Of a stretch of DNA of 64,000 bases, positions 1 through 9,429 are shown one piece after another. This DNA comes from Pseudomonadota bacterium (GTDB taxonomy: Bacteria; Pseudomonadota; Gammaproteobacteria; Acidiferrobacterales; Acidiferrobacteraceae): assembly GCA_021794595.1 (NCBI GenBank), contig JAJYQN010000128.1, positions 84,944 through 148,943 on the forward strand, read 5' to 3'. The notes beneath the pieces were generated by a model. That model was not told the DNA's origin. It was given only the letters and a program-made list of their open reading frames with translations, and searched no databases. Position numbers and translations under genes: made by a program. Within the stretch, counting starts at the first letter, position 1; each line of letters opens with the position of its first letter.

Positions 1-1560
1 CGCCCGCTCGAGCTCATGCGCACCCAGGCCTCCTTGCGCGAGCACTACCAGAAGCGGTTTCAGCATACTCTGGTCGACGAGTTTCAGGACACCAATGCCG
101 TTCAGTACGAGTGGCTGAAGGCCTTCGGCTTCGGCGGCCACTTGTTTGTGGTCGGTGACGATGATCAATCGATCTACGGTTGGCGCGGCGCCGAGATCGA
201 AAACATCCTGCGCTTCGAGCGCGACTTCCCCGGCACGCGCACGATCCGCCTGGAGCAGAACTACCGCTCGACCGCGCGCATTTTGGGGGCCGCGAACGCT
301 GTCATTGCCCACAATAGCCAGCGGCTCGGTAAGACCTTGTGGACCGCGGGTCGGGAAGGGCGACCGGTGGCCGTCTATGAGGCCTATAGCGGCATAGACG
401 AGGCCCGGTTCGTGGTGGAGCGCATCCGCCGGCTGTTATCGGAAGACCTGAATCCGCGCGACATCGCGATCTTATATCGTTCTAACGCCCAATCGCGTCT
501 TTTCGAAGAACTTCTGGTGCGCGCTGGCATCCCCTATCGGGTCTACGGGGGTCTGCGCTTCTTCGACCGCACCGAGATCAAAGACGCCCTCGCTTATTTG
601 CGACTGGTGATGAACCGTCATGACGACACCGCCTTTGAGCGCATCGTCAATGTTCCAACCCGGGGTATAGGGGCGCGGACCGTGGAGAACCTGAGGGCTA
701 AGGCCAAGGCCGAGGGCACGTCTTTGTGGACAGCGGCCTTGGCCTTGACAGGGGAGGGCGGCCTCGGTGGAAAGTCGGGTACCGCGATTCGGGTGTTCGT
801 GGCCCTGATCGAACGCCTCGGCGCGGAGACCGCCGGCTCGGCGCTCGATATCGTAGTCGAGGCCATCATTAAGGCGACCGGGCTTCTCGAGTATTACCGG
901 GAAGAGGGCCGCGAACGCGGCGAGGCCCGCGGCGAGAACTTGGACGAGCTGGTCTCGGCGGCGCGCTTTTTCGTCGCCGAAGAGCACGAAGGCCAGGATA
1001 TCGTCGAGTTCCTGGCGCATGCAGCCCTTGAGGCCGGGGAAGGGCAGGCCAGCGAGGGCCAAGACTCGGTCCAGCTCATGACCCTCCATGCGGCCAAGGG
1101 CCTGGAATTCCCGATCGTCTTTTTGACCGGCCTCGAAGAGGGCCTGTTTCCGCACGAGCGGTCCGTTCACGACGAGGCGCGCCTCGAGGAGGAGCGGAGG
1201 CTTTGCTATGTCGGGATCACGCGTGCCATGCGCGAGCTGACCCTGAGCTACGCCGAGACGCGACGCATCCATGGCCAGGACCTCTACTGCGCGCCCTCGC
1301 GGTTTCTGACCGAAATCCCGGACGAGCTGTTAGAGCACGTGCGGCCGCGCTCGCAGCCAGAGTCTGGGGCCGGGCCCGGCGTCTCGAGCCCGGATCGGGT
1401 CGGCCCCACGATTGGCGGCCGGGTCGCCCACGCCACCTTCGGGGAGGGCGTAATCATCGACTGCGAGGGGCGTGGAGAGCAGGCGCGGGTCCAGGTTCGG
1501 TTCGCCAGTTCGGGGGTCAAATGGCTGGTCTTGGCCTATGCCCGGCTCACCATACTTTAA
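1..1560 (+). CDS. uvrD: UvrD/PcrA-type DNA helicase II, 3' part of gene
   Basis: Superfamily 1A 3'-5' DNA helicase used in nucleotide excision and mismatch repair. The window opens inside the gene: the frame is open from base 1, and the N-terminal Walker A region lies outside. Seen in order are motif II (LVDEFQDT), motif III (GDDDQSIYGWRG), motif IV (EQNYRST), motif V (TLHAAKGLEF) and motif VI (CYVGITRA). A C-terminal Tudor-like segment starting at GGRVAHATFGEG is typical of UvrD/PcrA and binds RNA polymerase in PcrA. The downstream GGDEF gene begins 65 bases later on the same strand. Rep is the main alternative, but the tail favours UvrD. Confidence 0.93.
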   Translation, partial: RPLELMRTQASLREHYQKRFQHTLVDEFQDTNAVQYEWLKAFGFGGHLFVVGDDDQSIYGWRGAEIENILRFERDFPGTRTIRLEQNYRSTARILGAANAVIAHNSQRLGKTLWTAGREGRPVAVYEAYSGIDEARFVVERIRRLLSEDLNPRDIAILYRSNAQSRLFEELLVRAGIPYRVYGGLRFFDRTEIKDALAYLRLVMNRHDDTAFERIVNVPTRGIGARTVENLRAKAKAEGTSLWTAALALTGEGGLGGKSGTAIRVFVALIERLGAETAGSALDIVVEAIIKATGLLEYYREEGRERGEARGENLDELVSAARFFVAEEHEGQDIVEFLAHAALEAGEGQASEGQDSVQLMTLHAAKGLEFPIVFLTGLEEGLFPHERSVHDEARLEEERRLCYVGITRAMRELTLSYAETRRIHGQDLYCAPSRFLTEIPDELLEHVRPRSQPESGAGPGVSSPDRVGPTIGGRVAHATFGEGVIIDCEGRGEQARVQVRFASSGVKWLVLAYARLTIL

Positions 1561-1625
1561 GGGGGATTGGAAAGCCGCACTTTAGGCGCCTATAGTTCGA
1601 AGGGAACCTAAATCCGGAATGAGCC

Positions 1626-2408
1626 GTGAATTTTTCGATGTTTACCAGTAAGCGGGGCGGCTTTCCGCCCGGACGCGCCATGGGCTTGATTGCCGTTTTG
1701 GTGTTTTTTGTGGCCCTGAGCGTGACCCTCCTAAGCCTGGCCTGGCCACACTTGTGGGGTTTGTTCGTCGTCCTCCAGACAGCGGTGCTTGCGCCTTTGC
1801 TCTACGCCCTGGTTTGGCGACCGTCCGCGAAGGCCGAGCCCTTGTCGGAGGTCCCGCCGCCGCAGGGGACCGGACTGGTCGACGAGCTGACGCGCACCCT
1901 GAACCGACGCGGCATCACCTCGAGTCTTATCGAGGCCATGGCCCAGTCCCAGCGTTACAGTACGCCGGTATCGCTGGTCCGCATGAGTGTTGACGGGGTC
2001 GAGGAATTGATCGAGAGATTGGGAGTCGAGACCGAGGGCGCGATCCTCGAGTCGGTGGCCGCCACCTTGGGCGAGGTCTTGCGACTCCCCGATCGCTTGG
2101 GACGTTATCAGGATTGGGAGTTTCTCGTGGTTCTTCCCCAGACCCGCTTGGAGCAGGCCGCTATCGTCGCCGAGCGCCTGCGGGCCGCAGTCGTTGCCAA
2201 CCCCATTCTAGTGAAGGGCGAGGGAGCCACGGTTACCCTGAGCGGCGGGGTGGCCGAGTTCGGCCGGGGCCAGGATTTGGAGCGGTTTTTGGCCAATGCC
2301 TGCGAGGCCTTGCGCCAGGCGCAAAAAGAGGGGGGCAATCGGGTCTCATCCTTCAAGCCTTTGCGCGCCAAGGGCGCCGCTTCCGCCAAGGGCGTCTCCT
2401 CGTCTTAG
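1626..2408 (+). CDS. Membrane-anchored GGDEF-like protein with a degenerate active site
   Basis: A 260-residue protein with two hydrophobic segments (about residues 17-38 and 42-62) followed by a diguanylate-cyclase-fold domain that begins at DELTRTLNRRG. Where active enzymes carry GG(D/E)EF, this protein has YQDWEF within GRYQDWEFLVVLP, so both glycines are lost. Inferred to be catalytically dead, perhaps a binding or scaffold domain. The start is GTG at 1626; an ATG at 1638 is the alternative. Its stop overlaps the convergent membrane-protein gene by 4 bases. Confidence 0.75.
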   Translation: MNFSMFTSKRGGFPPGRAMGLIAVLVFFVALSVTLLSLAWPHLWGLFVVLQTAVLAPLLYALVWRPSAKAEPLSEVPPPQGTGLVDELTRTLNRRGITSSLIEAMAQSQRYSTPVSLVRMSVDGVEELIERLGVETEGAILESVAATLGEVLRLPDRLGRYQDWEFLVVLPQTRLEQAAIVAERLRAAVVANPILVKGEGATVTLSGGVAEFGRGQDLERFLANACEALRQAQKEGGNRVSSFKPLRAKGAASAKGVSSS

Positions 2409-3136
2409 GAGGTCTCGCCCACCACCCCTCCCAAGCGCAGGGTCCCGTAGCTCACATAGACTGCGAGCGTAAACGGTATGAGCGTGACTGTCGCCACGAC
2501 GATCCGGATCCAGGGCTCGCCGTAGAAGGCCAGGATCAGGGGGAGGGCCAAGATGAGGCCCAGGGCCCCTATCGGGATCGGGTGCGCGCGCCAAAGGGCC
2601 ACCGTCCGCTCCAGGGCGTCGACCGGTTTCAGGGCGCCCAAGACCACCCCTGCCAAGACATAAAGCGCGGTGGTGACAAGGCCCACCTGCAGGCTCCAGA
2701 AGGCTAGCAAGAGCACGGCCGTAAAGCCCGCGCCGACCGCGCCACGATGGGCAAAAAGGCCCGCCAGGGTGAGACCGTCGATGCCCAGCATCATGGCGAC
2801 GACACTTAAAAAGACCCACGCCCCCAAGAGGATGGTCGCCACACTCATGACCGGCAAGGCGAGGTCGCGGTCCCGCAGGGCCCCTATAAAGACATCCGCG
2901 GCCCGGACCAACGGCCTTTTGATGGGGCGGGGGTTCGCGGCCTCCTTCAAGACCCCTGCGATCACGGCCGGCGTGAAAAACACGAGGAGCACCCCGCCTA
3001 CGAACGGCAGGCCTAAGACCAGGGCCGCCAGGATGAGATACAGAGCCGTGATTCCGGCCCACCAGGCGATATGAGAAAAGGCGAGGGTATAGGCACTCCT
3101 GACCCAGGCCGTCACAGTCACGATGTCCTTGTCCAT
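2405..3136 (-). CDS. BPSS1780-like multispanning membrane protein
   Basis: A 243-residue inner-membrane protein with about six hydrophobic helices and short polar loops. The pattern and the TLAFSHIAWW/GLPFVGG region resemble the uncharacterised BPSS1780 family (related to DUF975-type proteins). It has no catalytic motif and its function is unknown. It begins 15 bases after the thrB stop on the same strand, so the two are very likely co-transcribed. Family assignment is from memory of the pattern, not from a search. Confidence 0.6.
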   Translation of the reverse strand: MDKDIVTVTAWVRSAYTLAFSHIAWWAGITALYLILAALVLGLPFVGGVLLVFFTPAVIAGVLKEAANPRPIKRPLVRAADVFIGALRDRDLALPVMSVATILLGAWVFLSVVAMMLGIDGLTLAGLFAHRGAVGAGFTAVLLLAFWSLQVGLVTTALYVLAGVVLGALKPVDALERTVALWRAHPIPIGALGLILALPLILAFYGEPWIRIVVATVTLIPFTLAVYVSYGTLRLGGVVGETS

Positions 3137-3151
3137 AGGGTACTCACCGCT

Positions 3152-4129
3152 TCACGGTCGCTGCGTGTCGGCTTGGGCCCGTGGCCACAAGTGGCGAAGG
3201 CGCGCAGTTTCGCTTCGCCGCGCATCGAGGATGCGCCGAAAGACCATTGGGTCCTTAGTGTGCGTCAGCTCGCCCGGTCTTGGGAAGTGGAGGTCGCCTA
3301 AACGCGACAACCAGAAGCGCAAGGCTGCGGCGCGTAGCATGGCTGGCCACGCCCCGCGCTCCATGTGCGTGAGTGGCCGCTTGCTCTGGTAGGCCGAGAC
3401 CAGGGCCTGCGCGCGCTCGAAATCCAGGTGCCCGTCCGCGACGCTGCACCAGTCGTTCACGGTAATGGCGAGATCATAGAGCCAGGTGTCGGTGCAGGCA
3501 TAATAAAAGTCGATCACCCCGGTCAGCCGTTCCCCGTCGAACAGGGCGTTGTCGCGAAAGAGGTCGGCGTGAATGATGCCCCGGGGCAGGTCGGCGAAGC
3601 GATAGAGGGCCTGGAAGCGAAGTTCCTCGCGCAACCGCGTCTCGTCTTCGGCGGCGAGGTGGCCTGTGAGCCGGCCTGCGGCCTGACGCCACCACTGAGG
3701 CCCCCGTGGGTTAGGGCGAGCGAGTCCGAACGTGCTACCGGCCTTATGGAGCGACCCCAGGGCCTGCCCTATGGCGGCACAGTGCGCGGGATCCGGATTC
3801 ATGACCGAGGCCCCGTAGAGTCGGGTCACCAGGGCTGCGGGCTTCCCGTGCAGGGAGGCCACGTACTCCCCGCCCGTATGGCGCTGCGGGTGGGCGCAGG
3901 GGACGGCGTGTTCGGCGAGAAAGGCCGTGAGATCCAAGAAGAACGGCAAGTCTTTGGGAGAGACCGTCTCAAAGATTGTGAGCACATACTCACCCTTATC
4001 GGTTGAGACGAAGTAGTTCGTGTTCTCGATGCCGCTCTCGATGCCCGTAAAGGACACCAGGGTGCCGGCCGAGTAGTGCGTGAGAAACCGCGCAAGCTCC
4101 CCGTGTTCGATGCGTGTAAAGACTGACAT
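3152..4129 (-). CDS. thrB: Homoserine kinase, aminoglycoside-phosphotransferase type
   Basis: Phosphorylates L-homoserine in threonine biosynthesis; cytoplasmic. The 325 residues match the APH-fold ThrB of many proteobacteria, not the GHMP-fold enzyme of E. coli. The family N-terminus (SVFTxI...L..FL..Y..G) is present, with ESGIENTNYFV near residues 31-41. The catalytic loop HADLFRDN is at 187-194, and the metal-binding Asp is in GVIDFYY (Asp207). It is followed by a membrane-protein gene in the same direction, and a LOG-family gene stops 19 bases before its upstream side. Confidence 0.92.
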   Translation of the reverse strand: MSVFTRIEHGELARFLTHYSAGTLVSFTGIESGIENTNYFVSTDKGEYVLTIFETVSPKDLPFFLDLTAFLAEHAVPCAHPQRHTGGEYVASLHGKPAALVTRLYGASVMNPDPAHCAAIGQALGSLHKAGSTFGLARPNPRGPQWWRQAAGRLTGHLAAEDETRLREELRFQALYRFADLPRGIIHADLFRDNALFDGERLTGVIDFYYACTDTWLYDLAITVNDWCSVADGHLDFERAQALVSAYQSKRPLTHMERGAWPAMLRAAALRFWLSRLGDLHFPRPGELTHTKDPMVFRRILDARRSETARLRHLWPRAQADTQRP

Positions 4130-4148
4130 ACTGGATCGAGCGCCCCTC

Positions 4149-4901
4149 TTAGAGGTTCAGCTGGATCTCCTTTTCCTCTTCGGACGGCTCGAACCCGCTC
4201 AATTCATAATACCGGAAGATGGCATCGACCACATCGTCGGGCTTGTCCAGCATGACAAAAAGCTCCATATCGTTGGGGCCGATTACACCGTCTTTGATCA
4301 TAGTGTCGCGAAACCAGTCCACAAGGCCCGACCAAAACGGGGTATGGACCAGGATGATGGGAATGCGTCGACTTTTGCCGGTCTGGACTAAGGTGAGGAT
4401 CTCCATCAGCTCATCCAGGGTCCCAAAGCCCCCCGGCATCACTACATAGGCTGTGGCATACTTGACGAACATGACCTTGCGCGCAAAAAAATGCTGAAAG
4501 GTCAATCGGATATCCTGATAGGCGTTGCCCGCCTGTTCGTGCGGCAGGCTTATGTTGAGGCCTACGCTCGGCGAGTGGCCGGCATACGCGCCCTTATTGG
4601 CCGCCTCCATGATTCCGGGACCGCCGCCGCTCACGACGCTAAAGCCCGCATCCGACAGCTTGCGGGCGATCTCCTCGGCGAGCACGAAGTAGGGGTGTCC
4701 GGGCGCGATGCGTGCCGAACCAAAGATGCTGACCGAGGGCCGGATCTGGGCCAATGCTTCAAAGCCTTCGACAAACTCCGCCATAATCTGGAAGATCTTC
4801 CAGGCTTCCCGCGACAGTGCGCCCTCGTGTAAAGGGGCGTCCGCGTGCAGGGCCGACGGCTTTCTTTTGATAACAGCTTTGTGAGGTTTTGTGGACGTCA
4901 T
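4149..4901 (-). CDS. LOG-family protein (TIGR00730), probable nucleoside 5'-monophosphate phosphoribohydrolase
   Basis: A 250-residue Rossmann-fold protein of the lysine-decarboxylase-like/LOG family. The two signature motifs are present: SGGGPGIMEAANKGA and PGGFGTLDELMEI, the second holding the catalytic Arg/Glu neighbourhood of LOG enzymes. Characterised members remove ribose 5-phosphate from cytokinin or purine nucleotides. The bacterial role outside plants is uncertain. Its annotated start overlaps the divergent polA start by 11 bases, so one of the two starts may lie further downstream. Confidence 0.85.
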   Translation of the reverse strand: MTSTKPHKAVIKRKPSALHADAPLHEGALSREAWKIFQIMAEFVEGFEALAQIRPSVSIFGSARIAPGHPYFVLAEEIARKLSDAGFSVVSGGGPGIMEAANKGAYAGHSPSVGLNISLPHEQAGNAYQDIRLTFQHFFARKVMFVKYATAYVVMPGGFGTLDELMEILTLVQTGKSRRIPIILVHTPFWSGLVDWFRDTMIKDGVIGPNDMELFVMLDKPDDVVDAIFRYYELSGFEPSEEEKEIQLNL

Positions 4902-7560
4902 AACAGAGACCGAGAATCCTGGGCAGTTGCTGCTGTTGGTGGATGCCTCATCCTATCTGTACCGGGCGTTTCATGCCATGCCCGATTTGCGCAACACCCG
5001 AGGCGAACCGACTGGCGCGGTGTACGGAGTGGTGAACATGCTGCGCAAGTTGCGCTCCGATTACAAGCCGGCGCGACTGGCCATGGTCTTTGACGCCCCC
5101 GGTGGCACGTTTCGCGACGACCTTTATGTCGACTATAAGGCCACGCGCACCGGCATGCCGGATGACCTGGCCGTCCAAATTCCGCCCCTTAACGAGCTGA
5201 TCCACGCCCTGGGCGTCCCGATTCTGGCGATCCCGGGTTTCGAGGCCGACGATGTGATCGGGACCTTGGCTACGATGGCCTGCGCGCGCGGTTTTCAGGT
5301 CGTGATCTCGACCGGCGACAAGGATATGGCGCAACTCGTGGGCCCGCATGTCACCCTGATCAACACCATGACCGATCAGGCCCTAGACAGCGCCGGCGTA
5401 CGCGTCCGCTTCGGGGTCCCTCCGGAGCAGATCGTGGATTATCTCGCGATTGTAGGCGACAAGGTCGATAACGTGCCGGGGATCCCGGGCGCCGGGCCCA
5501 AGACCGCGGTTCGCTGGCTCACCACCTATGGCTCGCTCGAGGGACTTTTGGCGCACGCCCCAGAGATCCCGGGGCGTCTCGGAGAGGTCCTGCGGGCCCA
5601 TCAAGAACAATTGGCCTTGGCCCGGACGCTTGTGACCATCCGTTGCGATGTGCCCCTGCCTTTGGGCCTTGAGGACCTCGTGCCCGGGGCCCCCGATCAG
5701 GAGGCCTTGCGACGCCTGTACGGTCAGCTCGAGTTCAAGGCCTGGCTTAGGGAATTAGGCCCTGGCCGCTCCGACCAAAAGTCGCCGGCCGCCGTCCTCG
5801 TAACTGAACTGTCCGCACTCAGCGCGCTTGTGCTGCAATGGACGAAGGCCCCGCTTTTGGCCTTCGATCTGTGGGCCGAGGACGGGGAGATGGCGGCGTG
5901 GGTGGTGGGCACGAGCGCATCTTGTGCCCTCATTCCGGTCCAAGAGGGCCTGTTCGCATCGCTCAGACCCGCGGATGTGTGGGCGGTCTTGGCCCCCGTA
6001 TGGGCCGATGCCGGAACGGTCGTAGTCCACGACGTGAAGCGCCTACTGCGCCTTCTCGGGCCGGGTTCCGGCGCCGCGCCCGGGACCGCCGAGGATGTGA
6101 TGCTCGCGTCCTACGTGCTAGACAGCGGCGCGCCGAGCCACGATCTCGCCACCTTGGCGCTCAAATATCTGGGGCGCCCGGTGGCCACCGAGGCCACGGT
6201 CCGCGGCCACGGTCGCGAACTGCGTGCACTTGCGGACATCCCCCCGCCCGAAATCCTCGCGGCGGCGGCGGATACGGTGCAGGGCCTGTGTGAACTGCAT
6301 GAAGAACTCATGACGCGTCTTGCGAAAGAACCGGGACTTTCCTCGATCTATCGGGATATCGAGCGACCCTTGGCCCCGGTGTTAGCGCGCATCGAGGCCA
6401 ACGGCGTCCCGATCGATTGCCAGATGTTGAAGGCCCATAGCGCCGAGCTGGCCGAGACCCTGAAGACCCTAGAGGCCTCGGCCCATGAGCTCGCTGGAAC
6501 CGCTTTCAATCTCAATTCTCCCGCTCAGATCCAGCAAATCCTCTTTACCGATCTGAAGTTGCCCATCAAACGGCGAACGCCCAAAGGCCAGCCCTCGACC
6601 GCCGAGGAGACCTTGGCCGAGCTGGCCCTAGATTACCCGCTCCCCCAGCTCATTTTGGATTATCGCGGGGTCGGCAAGCTCAAAAGCACCTATACCGATA
6701 AATTGCCGCTCATGTGTGACCCGCGCACGGGCCGCATCCATACCCACTACCATCAAGCGGTGGCCGCCACTGGCCGGCTTTCCTCAAGCGACCCCAACCT
6801 CCAAAATATCCCGGTGCGTACGCCGGAGGGGCGGCGTATTCGTCAGGCCTTTGTGGCCGGGCCCGGCAAGCAGATCCTCTCGGCGGACTATTCCCAGATC
6901 GAGCTGCGCCTCATGGCCCATTTGTCGGCAGACGAGGGTTTGGTGCGGGCCTTCCGCGAGGGTCGGGACGTTCACAGGGCTACCGCCGCGGAGGTCTTTG
7001 GGGTGGCGTTGGGCGACGTAACGGACGATCAGCGGCGAGCCGCCAAGGCCATCAATTTCGGCCTCATGTACGGCATGTCGGCCTTTGGGCTCGCGCGCCA
7101 GTTGCGCCTCGATCAGGCCCAGGCCCAGGGCTATTGCGACCTCTATTTCAAGCGCTATCCCGGCGTTCAGCGCTATATGGAGACCATGCGCGTCCAGGCT
7201 CGCGAGCAAGGCTACGTCGAGACCCTGTTCGGGCGCCGACTCTATATCCCCGATATCAAGGCGAGCCATACCGCTCGTCGCCAGTATGCGGAGCGGACCG
7301 CGATCAATGCGCCCTTGCAGGGGACGGCCGCCGACCTCATCAAAATGGCGATGCTGACCGTTGACGCCTTTATGGACGAGGCGGGCCTTAAGGCCCGCAT
7401 GATCATGCAGGTCCACGACGAGCTTGTTTTCGAGGTCCCTGGGGACGAGTTGGTGGCCCTTCAGGAGGGGGTTGTCGCCCGAATGGAGTCGGTCGCCAGT
7501 CTCTCGGTGCCGCTGATCGTCGATTGTGGGATAGGCGCGAATTGGGACGAGGCCCACTAG
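4891..7560 (+). CDS. polA: DNA polymerase I with apparently inactivated proofreading site
   Basis: Removes RNA primers and fills gaps in replication and repair. Its 889 residues hold a 5'-3' flap nuclease domain (about 1-290, with GFEADDVIGTLA and STGDKDMAQLV), a 3'-5' exonuclease-fold domain (about 300-480) and a complete polymerase domain. Polymerase motif A is DYSQIELR, motif B RRAAKAINFGLMYG, and motif C QVHDELVFEV. In the exonuclease domain the DxE metal site reads FDLW, so the Glu is replaced by Trp. The third exonuclease motif has lost its Tyr. Proofreading is therefore probably absent. The GTG start at 4891 was chosen to keep the normal N-terminus. A strong terminator follows. Confidence 0.95.
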   Translation: MDVITETENPGQLLLLVDASSYLYRAFHAMPDLRNTRGEPTGAVYGVVNMLRKLRSDYKPARLAMVFDAPGGTFRDDLYVDYKATRTGMPDDLAVQIPPLNELIHALGVPILAIPGFEADDVIGTLATMACARGFQVVISTGDKDMAQLVGPHVTLINTMTDQALDSAGVRVRFGVPPEQIVDYLAIVGDKVDNVPGIPGAGPKTAVRWLTTYGSLEGLLAHAPEIPGRLGEVLRAHQEQLALARTLVTIRCDVPLPLGLEDLVPGAPDQEALRRLYGQLEFKAWLRELGPGRSDQKSPAAVLVTELSALSALVLQWTKAPLLAFDLWAEDGEMAAWVVGTSASCALIPVQEGLFASLRPADVWAVLAPVWADAGTVVVHDVKRLLRLLGPGSGAAPGTAEDVMLASYVLDSGAPSHDLATLALKYLGRPVATEATVRGHGRELRALADIPPPEILAAAADTVQGLCELHEELMTRLAKEPGLSSIYRDIERPLAPVLARIEANGVPIDCQMLKAHSAELAETLKTLEASAHELAGTAFNLNSPAQIQQILFTDLKLPIKRRTPKGQPSTAEETLAELALDYPLPQLILDYRGVGKLKSTYTDKLPLMCDPRTGRIHTHYHQAVAATGRLSSSDPNLQNIPVRTPEGRRIRQAFVAGPGKQILSADYSQIELRLMAHLSADEGLVRAFREGRDVHRATAAEVFGVALGDVTDDQRRAAKAINFGLMYGMSAFGLARQLRLDQAQAQGYCDLYFKRYPGVQRYMETMRVQAREQGYVETLFGRRLYIPDIKASHTARRQYAERTAINAPLQGTAADLIKMAMLTVDAFMDEAGLKARMIMQVHDELVFEVPGDELVALQEGVVARMESVASLSVPLIVDCGIGANWDEAH

Positions 7561-7669
7561 GAACTTCTGTGTGGGGCGAGGGTCTACAGGGGTAGGACGA
7601 TTATGTCCTTTGTCCGCTTCTCCTCCCTGAGCGGGCAACCTGGGTCGCTAGACCTGGGACCTTGTTGTA

Positions 7670-7704
7670 CCCCGGGCCCCCTCTTTGTGCCCGGGGGTTT
7701 TTTT
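7670..7704 (+). terminator. Rho-independent terminator after polA
   Basis: The arms CCCCGGGC (7670-7677) and GCCCGGGG (7689-7696) are complementary over 8 bp, with an 11-base loop and a run of seven T on the plus strand. It lies 110 bases after the polA stop and ahead of the convergent engB stop. Confidence 0.88.
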
Positions 7705-7742
7705 GGCCATTCTCCGTTTTGGGAATGGCGGCCGTGCGGGGC

Positions 7743-8339
7743 CTAAAAGGGTGCTCCACCATCCAGTTTCAAGAATCCCAGAATCAGCGCTTGTGCCTCT
7801 TCCACCCCTTCTTGGCTATGGGCCGAAAACGGCAAGAAAAAGGCATTGGAAGGCGCGCTTTTCGCCATCTCACGCGTCTGCTTCGCGCGTTCGCTACGAT
7901 TGACTTTGTCGGCCTTCGAAAGCAAGACCAGGATCGGGAGATCGGCGCGCTTCACCAGCAGCGCCCGGTCTTCGGCCTTCAGGCCATGACGGATGTCGGC
8001 GAGCAGCACCAAGGCCTGCAGGCTCCGCCGTTCGGACAGGTAGTCGGAGATCAAGGTCAAAAAGCCCTGGCGTAAGGCCTGTGGCACCTTAGCGTAGCCA
8101 TAGCCGGGGAGGTCGATGAGGTGGTGACTCGCGTCGAGCGCAAAGACGTTCAGTTGTTGGGTGCGCCCTGGCGTCTTGCTCACGCGCGCGAGCCCCGCTC
8201 GGCCCGTTAACACGTTGAGGGCGCTGGATTTCCCGGCATTGGAGCGGCCGGTGAAGGCCACTTCGTATCCGGTGTCGGGGGGCAGATCGCGCAGTCGCAC
8301 GGCTCCGGCTACGAATGCCGCGTCATGCAGACTGGGCAT
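7743..8339 (-). CDS. engB: Ribosome biogenesis GTPase YsxC/EngB
   Basis: Essential GTPase needed for assembly of the 50S ribosomal subunit. The 198 residues show the G1 loop GRSNAGKSS (31-39), the G2 Thr in TPGRTQ, G3 DLPGYGYA and G4 SKAD, all as expected for TrmE-Era-EngA-EngB GTPases. The length is normal. The gene overlaps the end of rnd by 17 bases on the same strand, so translation may be coupled. Confidence 0.95.
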   Translation of the reverse strand: MPSLHDAAFVAGAVRLRDLPPDTGYEVAFTGRSNAGKSSALNVLTGRAGLARVSKTPGRTQQLNVFALDASHHLIDLPGYGYAKVPQALRQGFLTLISDYLSERRSLQALVLLADIRHGLKAEDRALLVKRADLPILVLLSKADKVNRSERAKQTREMAKSAPSNAFFLPFSAHSQEGVEEAQALILGFLKLDGGAPF

Positions 8340-9429
8340 GGAGATTCCCCATCTCGGCCAAGAGCCGGGCGCCTTGCGGCCCTAAGACCTCGGCCCGCCA
8401 ACCGTGCACCAGGTTTCCTGGCGCCCCCCCTTGCACTATCTCCTTTAAGACCCGCCGCGAGCAGAGGACCCCGGCCTCTATGGCCAGGGCCTTGGCGCAG
8501 GCGTCGACATGGGCCGCGAGTGCCGCATAGAGGCGTTCTTGCTCGGGATCGAGGCGCGGCAGGGCCCATGGGTGGCGCGGCCTGTCTCCGGCGCTCTCGA
8601 TGGTTGCCATGACCGCGTCTCCCCAGCGCTCGAGACTCTGGGGATTGAGGCCGCGGTGGGCGGCGAGCTCGGTGGGACTCTTGGGCGGATGCGCTGCGAG
8701 TTCGGCCAGCAGCGCGTCCGGGAGGACCCAGTTACGCGGAAGGTTGGCCTCTTGGGCCGCGGCCTCGCGCCACACCAAAAGATCCTGAAAAATCGCCTGA
8801 CCGGCCGGTGACAGGTTGGCGCCTTGGCGGTAGCGATGTACCAGCTGGCCGGGATGAAAGCGGTAGAGCCCAGGGTCGGTTAAGGCCGCGCAGTCTTCGA
8901 TAAGCCAGTCCATGCGCCCCAGGCGCACCAGTTCCGACTCCAGTTTGTCGCGTAAGGGGTCCAGGTAGCGGACATCGTCTTCAGCGTAGGCGAGTTGCCG
9001 TTCGCTCAAGGGCCGCAGCGCCCAGTTCGTGCGCGTGGCGTCCTTGTTCAGTTCCACCGAAAGCCGTTGCGCCACGAGCTTCGCATACCCGATCTGGTCG
9101 GGGTGGCCGACCAGGGCGGCCGCGATCTGGGTATCGAAGAGAGGCTGGGGCAGGTCCTCGGTTTCTTGTAGCAAGAGCTCGAGGTCCTGACGGCCGGCGT
9201 GCACGATCTTCAGGCCTGGTCCCCGCAAGGCCTGCGCGAGGGGCCGGATATCGACCTTAAGGGGGTCTACCAACACCAAGGCATCGGGAAGTGCCAGCTG
9301 CACCAAGCAGAGCTCGGCATAGTAGGTGCGTTCGCGGACGAATTCGGTATCGAGGCCCACCCATGAGGCCTTTGTCAGGGCGTGGCATAAGGCCTCAAGG
9401 GCCTCTTGGTCGATCAGAAGTTCAGTCAT
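8323..9429 (-). CDS. rnd: Ribonuclease D
   Basis: 3'-5' exoribonuclease that trims tRNA and other stable RNA precursors. The DEDD nuclease domain begins with GLDTEF (Asp27, Glu29) and continues through HAGRQDLELL and the YAEDDVRYL motif. It is followed by HRDC-type helical domains (about residues 205-285 and beyond). The ATG at 9429 gives 368 residues, close to the usual length; an upstream in-frame ATG at 9474 adds 15 poorly conserved residues. The next gene on this strand is engB. Confidence 0.92.
   Translation of the reverse strand: MTELLIDQEALEALCHALTKASWVGLDTEFVRERTYYAELCLVQLALPDALVLVDPLKVDIRPLAQALRGPGLKIVHAGRQDLELLLQETEDLPQPLFDTQIAAALVGHPDQIGYAKLVAQRLSVELNKDATRTNWALRPLSERQLAYAEDDVRYLDPLRDKLESELVRLGRMDWLIEDCAALTDPGLYRFHPGQLVHRYRQGANLSPAGQAIFQDLLVWREAAAQEANLPRNWVLPDALLAELAAHPPKSPTELAAHRGLNPQSLERWGDAVMATIESAGDRPRHPWALPRLDPEQERLYAALAAHVDACAKALAIEAGVLCSRRVLKEIVQGGAPGNLVHGWRAEVLGPQGARLLAEMGNLHAQSA

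Noticed and set aside
472..1272. 266-codon minus-strand frame opposite uvrD
   Set aside because: It is fully antisense to conserved helicase motifs and has no family features, so it is a high-GC shadow.
2346..3062. 238-codon minus-strand frame overlapping the BPSS1780-like gene in another frame
   Set aside because: Gly/Arg/Pro-rich composition without hydrophobic segments, while the overlapping frame gives a clean multispanning protein.
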